Positions 1 through 8,373 of a stretch of DNA of 64,000 nt are shown piece by piece; the first letter of the stretch is position 1; the number at the start of each line of letters is the position of its first letter. The notes beneath the pieces were generated by a model that made no database searches, was not told the origin of the DNA, and saw nothing but the letters and a program-made list of their open reading frames with translations. Both the position numbers and the translations under genes were made by a program. The DNA comes from Henningerozyma blattae CBS 6284 (Eukaryota > Ascomycota > Saccharomycetes > Saccharomycetales > Saccharomycetaceae): the NCBI RefSeq assembly GCF_000315915.1, contig NC_020192.1:1-64000 (forward strand), given 5' to 3'.

Positions 1-3
1 AAG

Positions 4-698
4 GTACTATATATATACGTGTATATTTTTATATTCATACATTAACTCATTTATTAAATTATCCTAAAATACTCCAGTGTTGAAACATTTGAATTCTACT
101 AAACCAAAAAGTTGCATAATAAACTTAGTGCCATCTATATATGTTAAATATTAATCATAAAATGTTAAAAAAATAAGCCAAAGATAAGCTAACTAAATAC
201 GACGAGATTAAATAACAACCAGTGATCAACCTACACAAAATAAAAATTATTAAGTGCAATGGGGACACAGATCCAGTAATCAAGTTCTTAAATAATCTTA
301 TCACACTTATACTAGACTTTGTCTGTTTCCTTCAAAGTAGAGTTCGGAGTTTTCAAACCCTTATTTTCTTTTTTAAAAATAAAACACGATATAATGAAAT
401 CCAAAGATTTTTTAAAATTCGAAGGGCACTTAACATACTGATGCCACAAAAGAATATTTCTTCAAATAAACACTATAGTATATAATTTTTTTAATACTTC
501 AGAAACTAGTTGATTAGTACCTACCTTTGCAACTTATTTTAAGTTTCAGACATCCCTGGCATCAGCGGCTAATGGGAAAACGTATATTCTAAAAACATCA
601 AATAAACAAGAAAAAGAGCCGTAATATGCAAAAAGTTGTTTAGTTTCCAAGCTAGGTATATATAATTGATGTATTTTTGTCACTTCCTTTTTTAAAGG
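4..698. repeat. HXT-flank repeat, copy 1
   Basis: This stretch matches 7282-7960 almost base for base over its whole length. Its first ~50 bases match 8321-8373, which lies about 105 bp downstream of the HXT stop codon. It therefore looks like the 3' flank of a hexose-transporter gene lying just left of the window. It ends at an assembly gap. The short ORF at 222-485 is repeated, with changes, in the other copy and resembles no family I know, so I do not call it a gene. There are few substitutions between the copies, so the duplication is recent or kept similar by gene conversion. Confidence 0.85.
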
Positions 699-718
699 NN
701 NNNNNNNNNNNNNNNNNN
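699..718. other. Assembly gap (20 N)
   Basis: A run of 20 unknown bases closes flank-repeat copy 1. The third gap has the same length, so this is a placeholder and not a measured size. In copy 2 the sequence continues a little further past the matching point before its own gap. Confidence 0.99.
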
Positions 719-1517
719 ACTCCGAGCAACTGCTAGTTACATACCTGTGAATATCAGTTCGACGCATAATCTCTACTAGTTAGCCAGCATTACTCAAAAT
801 GAGCACTCCTACCCTTGTAAGTAAGTTTATAAACAATCCAATTAAAGTAAAATGGAAAAGCTGGCGTTGACCTTTGAGAAGTATTTAAAGGCCAGCTTTT
901 CGAGACTTAAGACATAAATTTATAGTTCTTTTATATAGTTATTTAGTTTAAGAAGAACAACAATTATATTCGTAAGTTCGAAGGATTAACTGGTGTTAAG
1001 TTAATAAGATTGTTAAGTTAAGTTTTTGGTAGTTACTATTTAAGTGTATCGTACTCCTAAGTTGGTTTACAACACATTTTGTTGTAATACGAGACTGACA
1101 GGACAAGTATGGTGTTTCGGAGTTCGGATGGTACTGAGATCAGTAGTTACAGGTTGTATTACACAAGATTATTGTATCTCCCCTTGGTCCTTCTCTATAT
1201 AGTATATAATAGTATATTGATCTATACATGCTCCTTATATACTTCTTTAGAGCTGGACAGTTCCGGGTGCATAGTTACCAGATGCGGTACACTCATTGAA
1301 ACCAGGGGGTCATTCTTACTAATAGGTGTCCGAGATGAACCAGAAGTGGGTGCAGATTCAGTGGTTACAGTTGATGTTCCACGCCTGCTGAATAGTTATT
1401 TCTCAGCTGTGGTCAGCTGATCTGTCCTCTCTCGAGGCTTCTCTTGTACTGATTTCTTGCAAGTATTACGTGAAAGGTGACGGCGCTTAGACGGTTTTAC
1501 AACATCGTTCGAACTCA
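719..1517. other. Region upstream of tRNA-Lys, no secure gene
   Basis: About 800 bp between a gap and the tRNA gene. A 103-codon open frame at 1109-1420 (+) resembles no family I know. The opposite strand of that stretch reads as a Ser/Thr/Pro-rich peptide with stops, vaguely like Ty Gag. Sequence ending in ACAACACA near 1069-1076 followed by TTTTGTTG could be an LTR edge. Ty elements favour sites upstream of Pol III genes, so old LTR debris is plausible here, but I cannot fix any boundary. Confidence 0.4.
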
Positions 1518-1611
1518 TCCTTGTTAGCTCAGTTGGTAGAGCGTTCGGCTTTTAAGAAATTTCTTAAGCAAGGATACCGAAATGTCAGGGGTTCGAGCCC
1601 CCTATGAGGAG
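1518..1611 (+). tRNA. tRNA-Lys(UUU), intron-containing
   Basis: The mature parts are recognisable as yeast tRNA-Lys(UUU). The 7-bp acceptor stem starts TCCTTGT and pairs with ATGAGGA, with discriminator G at 1611. The D arm, a B box reading GGTTCGAGCCC and the anticodon TTT at 1551-1553 are all in place. A 21-nt intron at 1555-1575 sits one base 3' of the anticodon (between positions 37 and 38), as in the S. cerevisiae intron-bearing tK(UUU) genes. A T7 tract at 1615-1621 is a good Pol III terminator. No CCA is encoded, as expected in a eukaryote. Confidence 0.96.
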
Positions 1612-2454
1612 TTCTTTTTTTGTAAAAACTTTTCAGTCACGTGACTGAGTATAATGGATTTGACCTTTGTGCATATAGGTGTCTAATAGTATAATTATCG
1701 TTAATAATAGTAGTTGTATTGCTCGATTACGTATCAATTGCTAAATAATTTAATTAAATACCTCTACTTACCAATATTGGTGGTAAATAAAGAATACTTA
1801 CAATTTACTCCCACTGCAGAAATATTTAGTTTAATAATAATATTAATCAACATTAGATGCATTTTTATTAGTTTGGTGTAGAGAATATTTCAGTTTAATA
1901 CTATAGGTATCTTTTATTCTTTTGAGTAGGAATTAAAGTATATAAAAATGTAAGAATTAGCTGTCGAAGAATGCTTGCCAATTTATGCATTTTGTTTAGT
2001 ATACAAAGAATCAATTTATTGTCATTCTCGAGTAAAAATCTACTTAGGTTACATCATTAGTTAATAATGGATCTTATAGCAAGTATATTTTGTAGTTTTA
2101 AATTCAAATGTCAATAAATGAATTATTTACTTTCAGTTTTTGTTAGCAACATTATACTCTTCCTAGATTATCTCAAGCTTAGAAGTAAAAGATCAATAAT
2201 TATTCTGGTACTAATGAGTGGCTGGTTTCGGCACAATTATTTTGTTTAGTATTCTGTAATACACTATAGTTTCATGCTTTAAATGTAACCATATATTGTG
2301 TGGCAAGGAATTGTACTAAGTATCTGAAATAGATATTTCAATTAACTCACAATCGTTACGCGTTAAGAAAATGGAGTAGTTAGTGTCAAGATTGGTAAAA
2401 TTTTCGCAGAATATGTGCAAATAGGAAATACCTCAAAATTGCTGATAATGTACT
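1612..2454. other. AT-rich spacer between tRNA-Lys and Ty debris
   Basis: No convincing ORF or RNA gene. A perfect 14-bp palindrome with a CACGTG core (1634-1647) lies just past the tRNA terminator and could bind a bHLH factor such as Cbf1 or Pho4. It is not near a gene start. The rest may be decayed transposon sequence, but I see no motif that proves it. Confidence 0.6.
1615..1621 (+). terminator. Pol III T-tract terminator of tRNA-Lys
   Basis: Seven consecutive T residues begin four bases after the last tRNA base, the usual RNA polymerase III stop signal. Confidence 0.85.
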
Positions 2455-2574
2455 TTATAAATTTTCATGTTGCTTTGAGTGGTGAATTATACTATGGACA
2501 AGATACATAGCCATGTTAGAGTAAATAACAGGAGTGATAGGAGTGGGAGAAGTTTTATTAGGTTCGGTACTCAT
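2455..2574 (-). pseudogene. Gag-like N-terminus remnant, copy 2
   Basis: On the minus strand an ATG at 2574 opens a 39-codon frame beginning MSTEPNKTS and containing ITPVIYSN. It is similar to the peptide at 2649-2780 (MSTESNNTS...ITPVIYSN). Both are preceded by the same ~18 bp that in the upper copy forms the end of the Pol frame. A Ser/Thr/Asn/Pro-rich start of this type is common in Ty Gag proteins. The assignment to Gag is an inference from composition and position. Confidence 0.4.
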
Positions 2575-2648
2575 TTTTCAATAAAGTGTAAATTTTAATC
2601 CGTAATGTTTTAAAATATAAAATATAAGATAATATACAATAAATTAAA

Positions 2649-2780
2649 TCAATAATAAAGGCAATTTTTTATACACCATGGAGTTTGTTGAATAATATTA
2701 TGAACAGGGGACGCGACTTGGTTAGAATAAATAACTGGAGTAATAGAATTAGAAGAGGTATTATTAGATTCAGTACTCAT
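2649..2780 (-). pseudogene. Gag-like N-terminus remnant, copy 1
   Basis: On the minus strand an ATG at 2780 lies 7 bp after the RNase H stop codon and opens a 43-codon frame beginning MSTESNNTSS. A related copy lies about 206 bp further on. A gag-type start directly after pol with no clear LTR between them is not normal Ty order. It suggests a rearranged or nested insertion, or a duplication of a pol-end plus following-sequence unit. Gag identity is inferred from composition only. Confidence 0.4.
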
Positions 2781-2787
2781 TTGAAAA

Positions 2788-3432
2788 TCAAGTGTAAATT
2801 TTAATCCGTGACAAGTATTCTCTCATTTTGGTAAATGACTCCCGGGACAAGAGCTTTGTTAGTATATCAGCCACCTGTTCAGTTCCTGGAACATGATTTA
2901 TTTCCACAATATTGTCTTCAACTACTTCTCTTATCTTGTGGTATCTCACCTCAATATGCTTTGTTTTTGAATGTAGGACAGGATGTGAAGCCAGATTTAT
3001 AGCTGGTTCGTTATCCAATAAGAGCAAAGCATTCTTGACTGGAATACCCATATATTCCAATAAGTGGACCAACCATAAGATCCCTAATACTTCATTAGAT
3101 GCAGCAATATATTCTGCTTCAGTAGATGATATGCAAATGGACCTAATACGTTTGGACGACCAAGTAATTGGGCCACCTGCTAAGTATGTAACATAGCCTC
3201 CAGTCGAGTATGGTTTATCCAGTACTGAGCCTTGAGAGGCATCGGAGTATACCTTCAGGTAATAGTGTAAACCAGACGAGTAGCAGATTTGCATTGACTT
3301 AGTGGTGAAGAGATATCTCAAAATCTGATAAGCAGCATCCAGGTGAACGATACCGGGATCTTTCAGAAACCGAGAAAGAAATGATACAGCAAAACAAACA
3401 TCTGGACGACCAGCATTGGCTACAAATAACAA
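2788..3432 (-). pseudogene. Ty1/copia RNase H domain (pol 3' end)
   Basis: A 214-codon open frame starts inside the RT thumb region (VANAGRPDVCFAVSFLSRF, a copia signature) and runs through the RNase H domain. Catalytic-type motifs are visible: YSDAS near residue 66, SSTEAEYIAAS near 102-112 and LDNEPAINLA near 138-147. It ends near the usual pol terminus with HVPGTEQVADILTK. It is in a different frame from the RT piece upstream, with the shift near 3455. It is a fragment of the element and not an independent gene. Confidence 0.9.
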
Positions 3433-4380
3433 TTGACCAATGATTGTTTGATATTCGGTGATTGATTGCTGATTGAATCAACAGCAGGAGATGTTGGATC
3501 AAAGTATTGAGCTGTAGGTGATAGTGGAATTTGACTAGACTTGACTCCAGTAGGAAAGATAGTGGTAGCGGCTTTGGTAATATAGTCCTCCATGGAAATA
3601 GAAGCGGAATGATCGGATGGCTGGTTTATATTTATACCCAGAAACTTGTTTACTGGTCCTAACTCTTTCATTGAATAATAACTTTTAAGAGCACATTTGA
3701 CTATATCAAGGGAACCATTATCAGGAGCTGCAATCAATAAATCATCTACATAGAGTGCAATCAAAACTAGACCAGTAGTAGAATATCTGAAGTAGAAGCA
3801 ATGTTCAATAGCATGTCTTTGGAATCCAAGTTAGGTAAGAGTATGATGAATATATTTGTTCCATAATAATGGAGCTTGTTTCAGACCATGCATACTCTTT
3901 TTCAGTTTCCACACATATTCTGGATGTGTAGGATCAACAAAACCTTGGGGCTGTTTAATATATACATCTCCATCTGTCTCACTGTTCATAAAAGCAGTAT
4001 CGACATCCATTTGATGTACAGAGAGGGAAAACTGAACAATGATTGCCAGAAATAGACGAACAGAATCATAACGTACAACAGGAGCAAACGTTTCATAGTA
4101 ATCAATACCTGCTTCTTGCTTATACACTTGAGCAACTAAACGAGACTTATAGCGACCATCATCTTTCATCGTGAAAACCTAACGACTACCTAAGCATTGT
4201 CTACCTTCTGGCAATAGAACCAAATCATAGACATCAAGAGCATTTGATGACTCAAGCTCATTTTCACATGCCGCAGTCCATTTGTCAGCATCACCAGACT
4301 TCATTGCTTGCAAATATGTATTTGGTGTAGTTTCATTCGCACTAATTGCACATGTCATTGCTATTAAGGCTCAATGAGTA
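3420..4380 (-). pseudogene. Ty1/copia reverse transcriptase, interrupted
   Basis: The RT begins with the connection segment (YLQAMKSGDADKWTAACENE, about 4240-4330). It continues with RLVAQVYKQEAGIDYYETFAPVV, MDVDTAFMN and SMHGLKQAPLLWN, and reaches the YVDD active site near 3745-3760. A TAG replaces the conserved Trp in the expected SRWVF motif just upstream of 4169. A TAA at 3831-3833 interrupts the same frame before the YVDD segment. After residue ILS-type palm sequences the frame shifts into the RNase H part near 3455. Confidence 0.9.
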
Positions 4381-4381
4381 T

Positions 4382-5698
4382 TTATTGATGAGTTAAAGGA
4401 AAGGTTTGTGGCATAGAATGTGGCAATGTAAGTTGAGGTGTTGGACCAGTCGACCATTCAGATGGAATAACCGCTGATTTTGCTAAGTCTTTGTAGCGTC
4501 TATGTATTTCTCTGACAGCCATACTAATTTCATCAGAATTGTCAAGTAAACCTGGAGGAATTTGAAGTGAATCGAAGGATTCGTGATCTAAAGAAGATAA
4601 TTGTGTGACTAAATGTTCTGAATTATCCATAGTGTTAGACACCCGTTGACGTTTGGACGATTGTGCAGCATCTGGTTTAGTGGCATCGATCATAGCTACC
4701 GTATCAAGTTTATGTTTTAGTAATGGAGAAACATCATTTTGAGCTTGTATAACATCATGGTTTAACCTTTGAGATGACGATTTATCGTTAATGATTTGTG
4801 ATATCTTTTGATTTTGCACTTGAAAGGTAATATCCATCTGCGAAGCCAGATCTCTAATGTAGTTATGAAAAGATGAATTTATGTGGTTACTCTCATTGTA
4901 TAACTGAACCAGCGCCTGCTGCATTTTTAACATCCAATCTGTCAATAAGGAGTGAGAATCCTCACAATTATCAGTTTCATATAAATCAATATCCATCTCA
5001 TCCCTTGATGTTGATATATTATCATTTGGTATATTAGACAAGACATCCACAAAGTTTTTATCATTTGATGTTTGGTTTGAAATTTCATCATTTTGTAAAT
5101 CTTGTATACTAATGTTAGAGTCTAAACTTGGAATATAATTTGGATCTGAATTATGTGAAGAAGACTCAGAGATATCAGAGGCTGAAGGAAACAAAGGCTC
5201 TGAGGAAGATGAGGATGTTAAATCATGCAGAGAGTTTAGCGTTGATTCACTGTTTGGTGAGGAAGAGTCTATAGACAATGAAAGTGTTGGACTTGAAGGG
5301 CTATTACGTGATGAGCAAGTATGATCAGAACCAGAATGTGTTGAGGATGCTGTAGTATTAGACGATGTATCAGAAGATGATATATCAGAGGTATTTAGTG
5401 AGTTAATTGGAATGTCTTCAGATTCTGACAACCCAGTATTTTGATTATTCATAGAACGTGGTGCTGTAGTATTAGATCCTGTTTTTGGATAGATAGGAAT
5501 ACCACTTATAGTATTTGTCGCAGGATCATGAGAAATATTAACAGCAAGGGTATGTTCTAATGGAAATACATTTTCGTTAAATACTACTTGATTTGATACA
5601 AATACTACCAGTTTTAGGCTGATAGATTCTATACCCCCTATGATCGGAATCGTAACCGACCATAATTCCTGAGACTCTCGTTGGAGCAAATTTACCAT
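4382..5698 (-). pseudogene. Ty integrase-RT linker region, long open frame
   Basis: A 438-codon open frame very rich in Ser, Asn, Asp and Thr lies between integrase and RT, where Ty1/copia Pol proteins carry a poorly conserved linker. Near its start, VVFNENVFPLEH is the copia integrase C-terminal signature. Codons before that are in the wrong frame relative to the integrase C-terminus (ending GYRIYQPKTG). A SKRQRVS stretch near residue 350 resembles a nuclear localisation signal, which Ty integrases need. It survives open probably because low-complexity sequence tolerates change. Confidence 0.75.
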
Positions 5699-6150
5699 CT
5701 CTCAGGTTCGAAGGAATTGTAGCGTATGCCAGACAACCAAAAATCTTTAATTGAGATATATACCAAATTCAGACCTTGACTTACCAAAGAAGGAAAAATA
5801 CGGGATTTGTCCATTTTTGCCACGAATTGGTGTACGATTGATCAAATAAGCAGCAGTAGAAACAGCTTCTGACCACAATGATGGTAGAACTCTACCCCCT
5901 ACCAGCAAGCAACGAGTGCATTCTTGTAATGTACGGTGAGCTCTTTCTAATCCTCCATTTTGATAGCTATGATGAGGAATGGTTAGTTTATGGACAGTAC
6001 CTCTCTCTTGAAAGAAATTATGTAGAGTAGTGTTGGTAAATTCACCTCCATTATCAGTTCTAACAGCAACAGTCTTGTAACCTCCACGATTTTGAAAGTA
6101 TCCTTCATGACTTTTAATTCAGAAAATAAGTTCATCAATGGCATAGTAAC
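5699..6150 (-). pseudogene. Ty1/copia integrase core fragment
   Basis: The minus strand encodes VRTDNGGEFTN (second catalytic Asp) about 6050-6080 and YQNGGLERAHRTLQE (catalytic Glu) about 5915-5965. LWSEAVSTAAYLINRTP and, in another frame, LKIFGCLAYATIPSNLR follow. These are diagnostic of retroviral-type integrase in the copia lineage. Frameshifts lie near 6110 and 5760. The N-terminal HHCC zinc finger and the first catalytic Asp are not visible, so the element is truncated or unrecognisable beyond about 6150. Confidence 0.85.
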
Positions 6151-6482
6151 AGTGTAAAAGAATGCATTAAGTAGAAGTATAGCTTATATTTCAACAGAGT
6201 TAGTAAAAATTTTCATGAAGTTCTATATTCTATTGGATTTGCGTGGATATATACATAATAAAGCTGCGTTCTTTTGCAAACACCGATTGAAGCAGAATTC
6301 ATGAATCCAATAAAAGCCTGTGGGACTTCTGATGTTAGCAGGAATGAAATAGCTTGATACTATTATTTCTAGCCAGTGTTTCACTTATATTAACCGCACA
6401 ATGTGACTAAGTTAAAATGAACGAACAATAAACAACGACATGGTAACAGTGTATAAGCATGCATATAGTTTATGTTTTAACA
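6138..6482. repeat. Imperfect direct repeat pair at the ragged end of the Ty pol
   Basis: The segment 6138-6196 (core TAGTAACAGTGTAAAAG) recurs in modified form at 6437-6482 (core TGGTAACAGTGTATAAG). On the minus strand both begin TGTT(G/A)AAA(A/C)ATAA, so they could be LTR starts. The first copy also reads in frame into the integrase (YTVTMPLMNLF), so a duplicated coding piece is the alternative. The spacing is about 290 bp. Confidence 0.5.
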
Positions 6483-6770
6483 TTGAAACTCAAAAGATTT
6501 TAGAACATTCTTAAAGATGTGTAAATAATGCAAAAGATAAAGATGAATGCAGAAACTGTTATTTGATACAACAATATTGATTCACTTTTGAATAAAGCAA
6601 GTGGAGATAATTTGACTATTTCCCTCTTGTGAAGCTGTCAAGCCAGGAAAGATTTTACTGCATAGTATTTGCTGTATTCTTTCATTTTTTAGGATTTTAA
6701 ATCAGAAGATATACGTTAATGAACTTTTCCTGGTATGGCTTCCTTGTTAGTTTGTAAAATACAGTATACA
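6150..6770. other. Spacer beyond the Ty remnant
   Basis: Apart from the imperfect repeat, no ORF, RNA or known element is visible. The sequence is AT-rich and may be decayed transposon or subtelomeric filler. Confidence 0.6.
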
Positions 6771-7156
6771 CTCCGGCCTACCCCACATTTCTAATCTTTA
6801 GTGTTGAGAATTTTCAGTTTGCAGATACCGCATTAGGAATTTTTCGCAGCGAAAACCATCTCCGATGGAGGGGTATATTCCGTAAAAAATAATAGGCCCC
6901 ACTTTTAAAGAATGTTAAATTTCTTGCCTGGACCTTTAAGCTTATCATCCACAAATATTTGTGTGGTCTTTGACCCACACTTATAATGAAATATATTTAC
7001 AATTGTTACAATAAAATGGTATATAAACAGCACGAACCATGTCGATAAGCATCACATCATTTCTCGTTGGATAATAACACATCAAAAAACTACTCACTTT
7101 TCCCCTACTTATACAACTCAGATACATTTTTATATTTTATATTTACTAATTCAAAA
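6771..7156 (+). promoter_or_regulatory. Promoter-like region, probably of a collapsed HXT gene
   Basis: Two CCCCAC boxes followed by A/T-rich tracts (6781-6786 and 6897-6902) fit the Mig1 glucose-repressor site. AGGGG at 6869-6873 fits a stress element. A TATATAAA box lies at 7020-7027, about 130 bp before an ATG at 7157. A 14-bp palindrome (6950-6963) is also present. The region runs into the 100-N gap and the far side of the gap is an HXT 3' flank. I therefore infer that this is the promoter of a hexose-transporter copy lost in the gap. Confidence 0.45.
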
Positions 7157-7181
7157 ATGACAGGTATGACAGAATACCAAC
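7157..7181 (+). CDS. Possible 5' end of an HXT gene cut by a gap
   Basis: An ATG preceded by five A residues opens a frame starting MTGMTEYQ that runs into the 100-N gap. HXT N-termini are variable cytoplasmic tails, so eight residues prove nothing. The case rests on the promoter-like sequence before it and on the HXT-flank repeat directly after the gap. Confidence 0.3.
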
Positions 7182-7281
7182 NNNNNNNNNNNNNNNNNNN
7201 NNNNNNNNNNNNNNNNNNNNNNNNNNNNNNNNNNNNNNNNNNNNNNNNNNNNNNNNNNNNNNNNNNNNNNNNNNNNNNNNN
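7182..7281. other. Assembly gap (100 N)
   Basis: One hundred unknown bases. It lies between promoter-like sequence and the HXT 3' flank, so a whole transporter ORF may be missing here. The first ~60 bp after it differ from copy 1 mostly in homopolymer lengths, which looks like low-quality contig-end sequence. Confidence 0.99.
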
Positions 7282-7960
7282 GTATATTTTATTATTCATA
7301 CATAACTCATTATTAATTATCCTAAATAACTCCAGTGTTGAACATTTGAATTCTACTAAACCAAAAAGTTGCATAATAAACTTAGTGCCATCTATATATG
7401 TTAAATATTAATCATAAAATGTTAAAAAAATAAGCCAAAGATAAGCTAACTAAATACGACGAGATTAAATAACAACCAGTGATCAACCTACACAAAATAA
7501 AAATTATTAAGTACAATGGGGACACAGATCCAGTAATCAAGTTCTTAAATAACCTTATCACACATATACTGGACTTTGTCTGTTTCCTTCAAAGTAGAGT
7601 TCGGAGTTTTCAAACCCTTATTTTCTTTTTTGAAAATAAAACACGATATAATGGAATCCAGTGATTATTTAAAATTCGAAGGGCACTTAACATACTGATG
7701 CCACAAAAGAATATTTCTTCAAATAAACACTATAGTATATAATTTTTTTAATACTTCAGAAACTAGTTGATTAGTACCTTTGCAACTTATTTTAAGTTTC
7801 AGACATCCCTGGCATCAGCGGCTAATGGGAAAACGTATATTCTAAAACCATCAAATAAACAAGAAAAAGAGCCGTAATATGCAAAAAGTTGTTTAGTTTC
7901 CAAGCTAGGTATATATAATTGATGTATTTTTGTCACTTCCTTTTTTTAAAGGTAAATTGA
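7282..7960. repeat. HXT-flank repeat, copy 2
   Basis: This copy is nearly identical to 26-698 in the same orientation. The short ORF at 7479-7664 is the altered counterpart of the one in copy 1, and its reading frame stops early relative to copy 1. I take it as non-coding. The repeat leads into a 20-N gap followed by the 3' end of an HXT gene, so the unit of duplication probably included transporter plus flank. Confidence 0.85.
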
Positions 7961-7964
7961 ACTC

Positions 7965-7984
7965 NNNNNNNNNNNNNNNNNNNN
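7965..7984. other. Assembly gap (20 N)
   Basis: A placeholder gap between flank-repeat copy 2 and the interior of an HXT gene. At least the first ~85 percent of that gene must be missing here, so the true gap is far longer than 20 bases. Confidence 0.99.
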
Positions 7985-8214
7985 GTTATGTTTTCATGGG
8001 TTGTCTAGTTTTTGCCTACTTCTATGTCTTCTTCTTTGTTCCTGAAACCAAAGGTCTACAATTGGAAGATGTCAACATCATGTGGGAAGAAGGTGTTTTG
8101 CCATGGAAATCTAACTCTTGGGTGCCACCATCTAAAAGAGATGACGACTATGATGTGGATGCTTTAGCTAACGATGACCAACCAATGTTCAAGAAAATGT
8201 TTGGCAGCAAATGA
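7985..8214 (+). CDS. Hexose transporter, C-terminal fragment (HXT family)
   Basis: About 76 C-terminal residues of a sugar transporter of the major facilitator superfamily. It starts in the last membrane helix ([23 protein letters not shown]). PETKG is the signature closing helix 12 in the sugar-porter family, and [20 protein letters not shown] is typical of yeast Hxt proteins. A hydrophilic tail follows, ending FGSK-TGA. The rest is absent because of the gap at 7965-7984. It would import glucose or other hexoses at the plasma membrane. It is more like the high-expression HXT1-7 group than the HXT14-like gene at 35421-37022. Which HXT it is cannot be told. Confidence 0.93.
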
Positions 8215-8320
8215 ACATAACACAACATTACTCTAATTTTCATATTCTTTTCGTTTTAATGACCCTACTTATTATTTATACCTTTTCTAATAATTAGTTC
8301 TATAAATTACCTATGAATGT

Positions 8321-8373
8321 AGTATATATATACGTATATATTTTTTATATTCATACATTAACTCATTTATTCT
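8321..8373. repeat. HXT-flank repeat, start of copy 3
   Basis: About 50 bp beginning ~105 bp after the HXT stop match positions 4-56 with few differences, then similarity stops. This places the flank repeat directly downstream of HXT genes and marks the right edge of the duplicated array. Confidence 0.8.

Larger units (their letters stand above)
2788..6150 (-). mobile_element. Degenerate Ty1/copia retrotransposon (pol remnant)
   Basis: Read on the minus strand, the order is integrase core and C-terminus, a long acidic Ser/Asn-rich linker, reverse transcriptase and RNase H. Integrase upstream of RT is the Ty1/copia (Pseudoviridae) arrangement. The frame is broken by several frameshifts (near 6110, 5750-5770, 5590, 3455) and in-frame stops (3831-3833 and just upstream of 4169), so it is inactive. 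Gag, protease and the N-terminal zinc-binding part of integrase are not recognisable, and I cannot delimit LTRs. The RT looks more like mainstream copia, Ty4 or Ty5 than Ty1, but the family cannot be fixed without alignment. Confidence 0.9.

Noticed and set aside
222..485. 87-codon ORF in flank repeat copy 1 (and its counterpart 7479-7664)
   Set aside because: The two near-identical copies do not keep the same frame length and resemble no family. They lie in an HXT 3' flank.
546..767. Minus-strand ORF spanning the first gap
   Set aside because: The frame includes unknown bases and the joined sides come from unrelated sequence.
1109..1420. 103-codon plus-strand ORF upstream of tRNA-Lys
   Set aside because: No domain or family resemblance. 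The opposite strand looks as much like Gag debris as this does like a protein.
7067..7411. ORFs on both strands running through the 100-N gap
   Set aside because: Most of the translation is unknown bases. Only the ATG at 7157 is kept, as a weak HXT start candidate.
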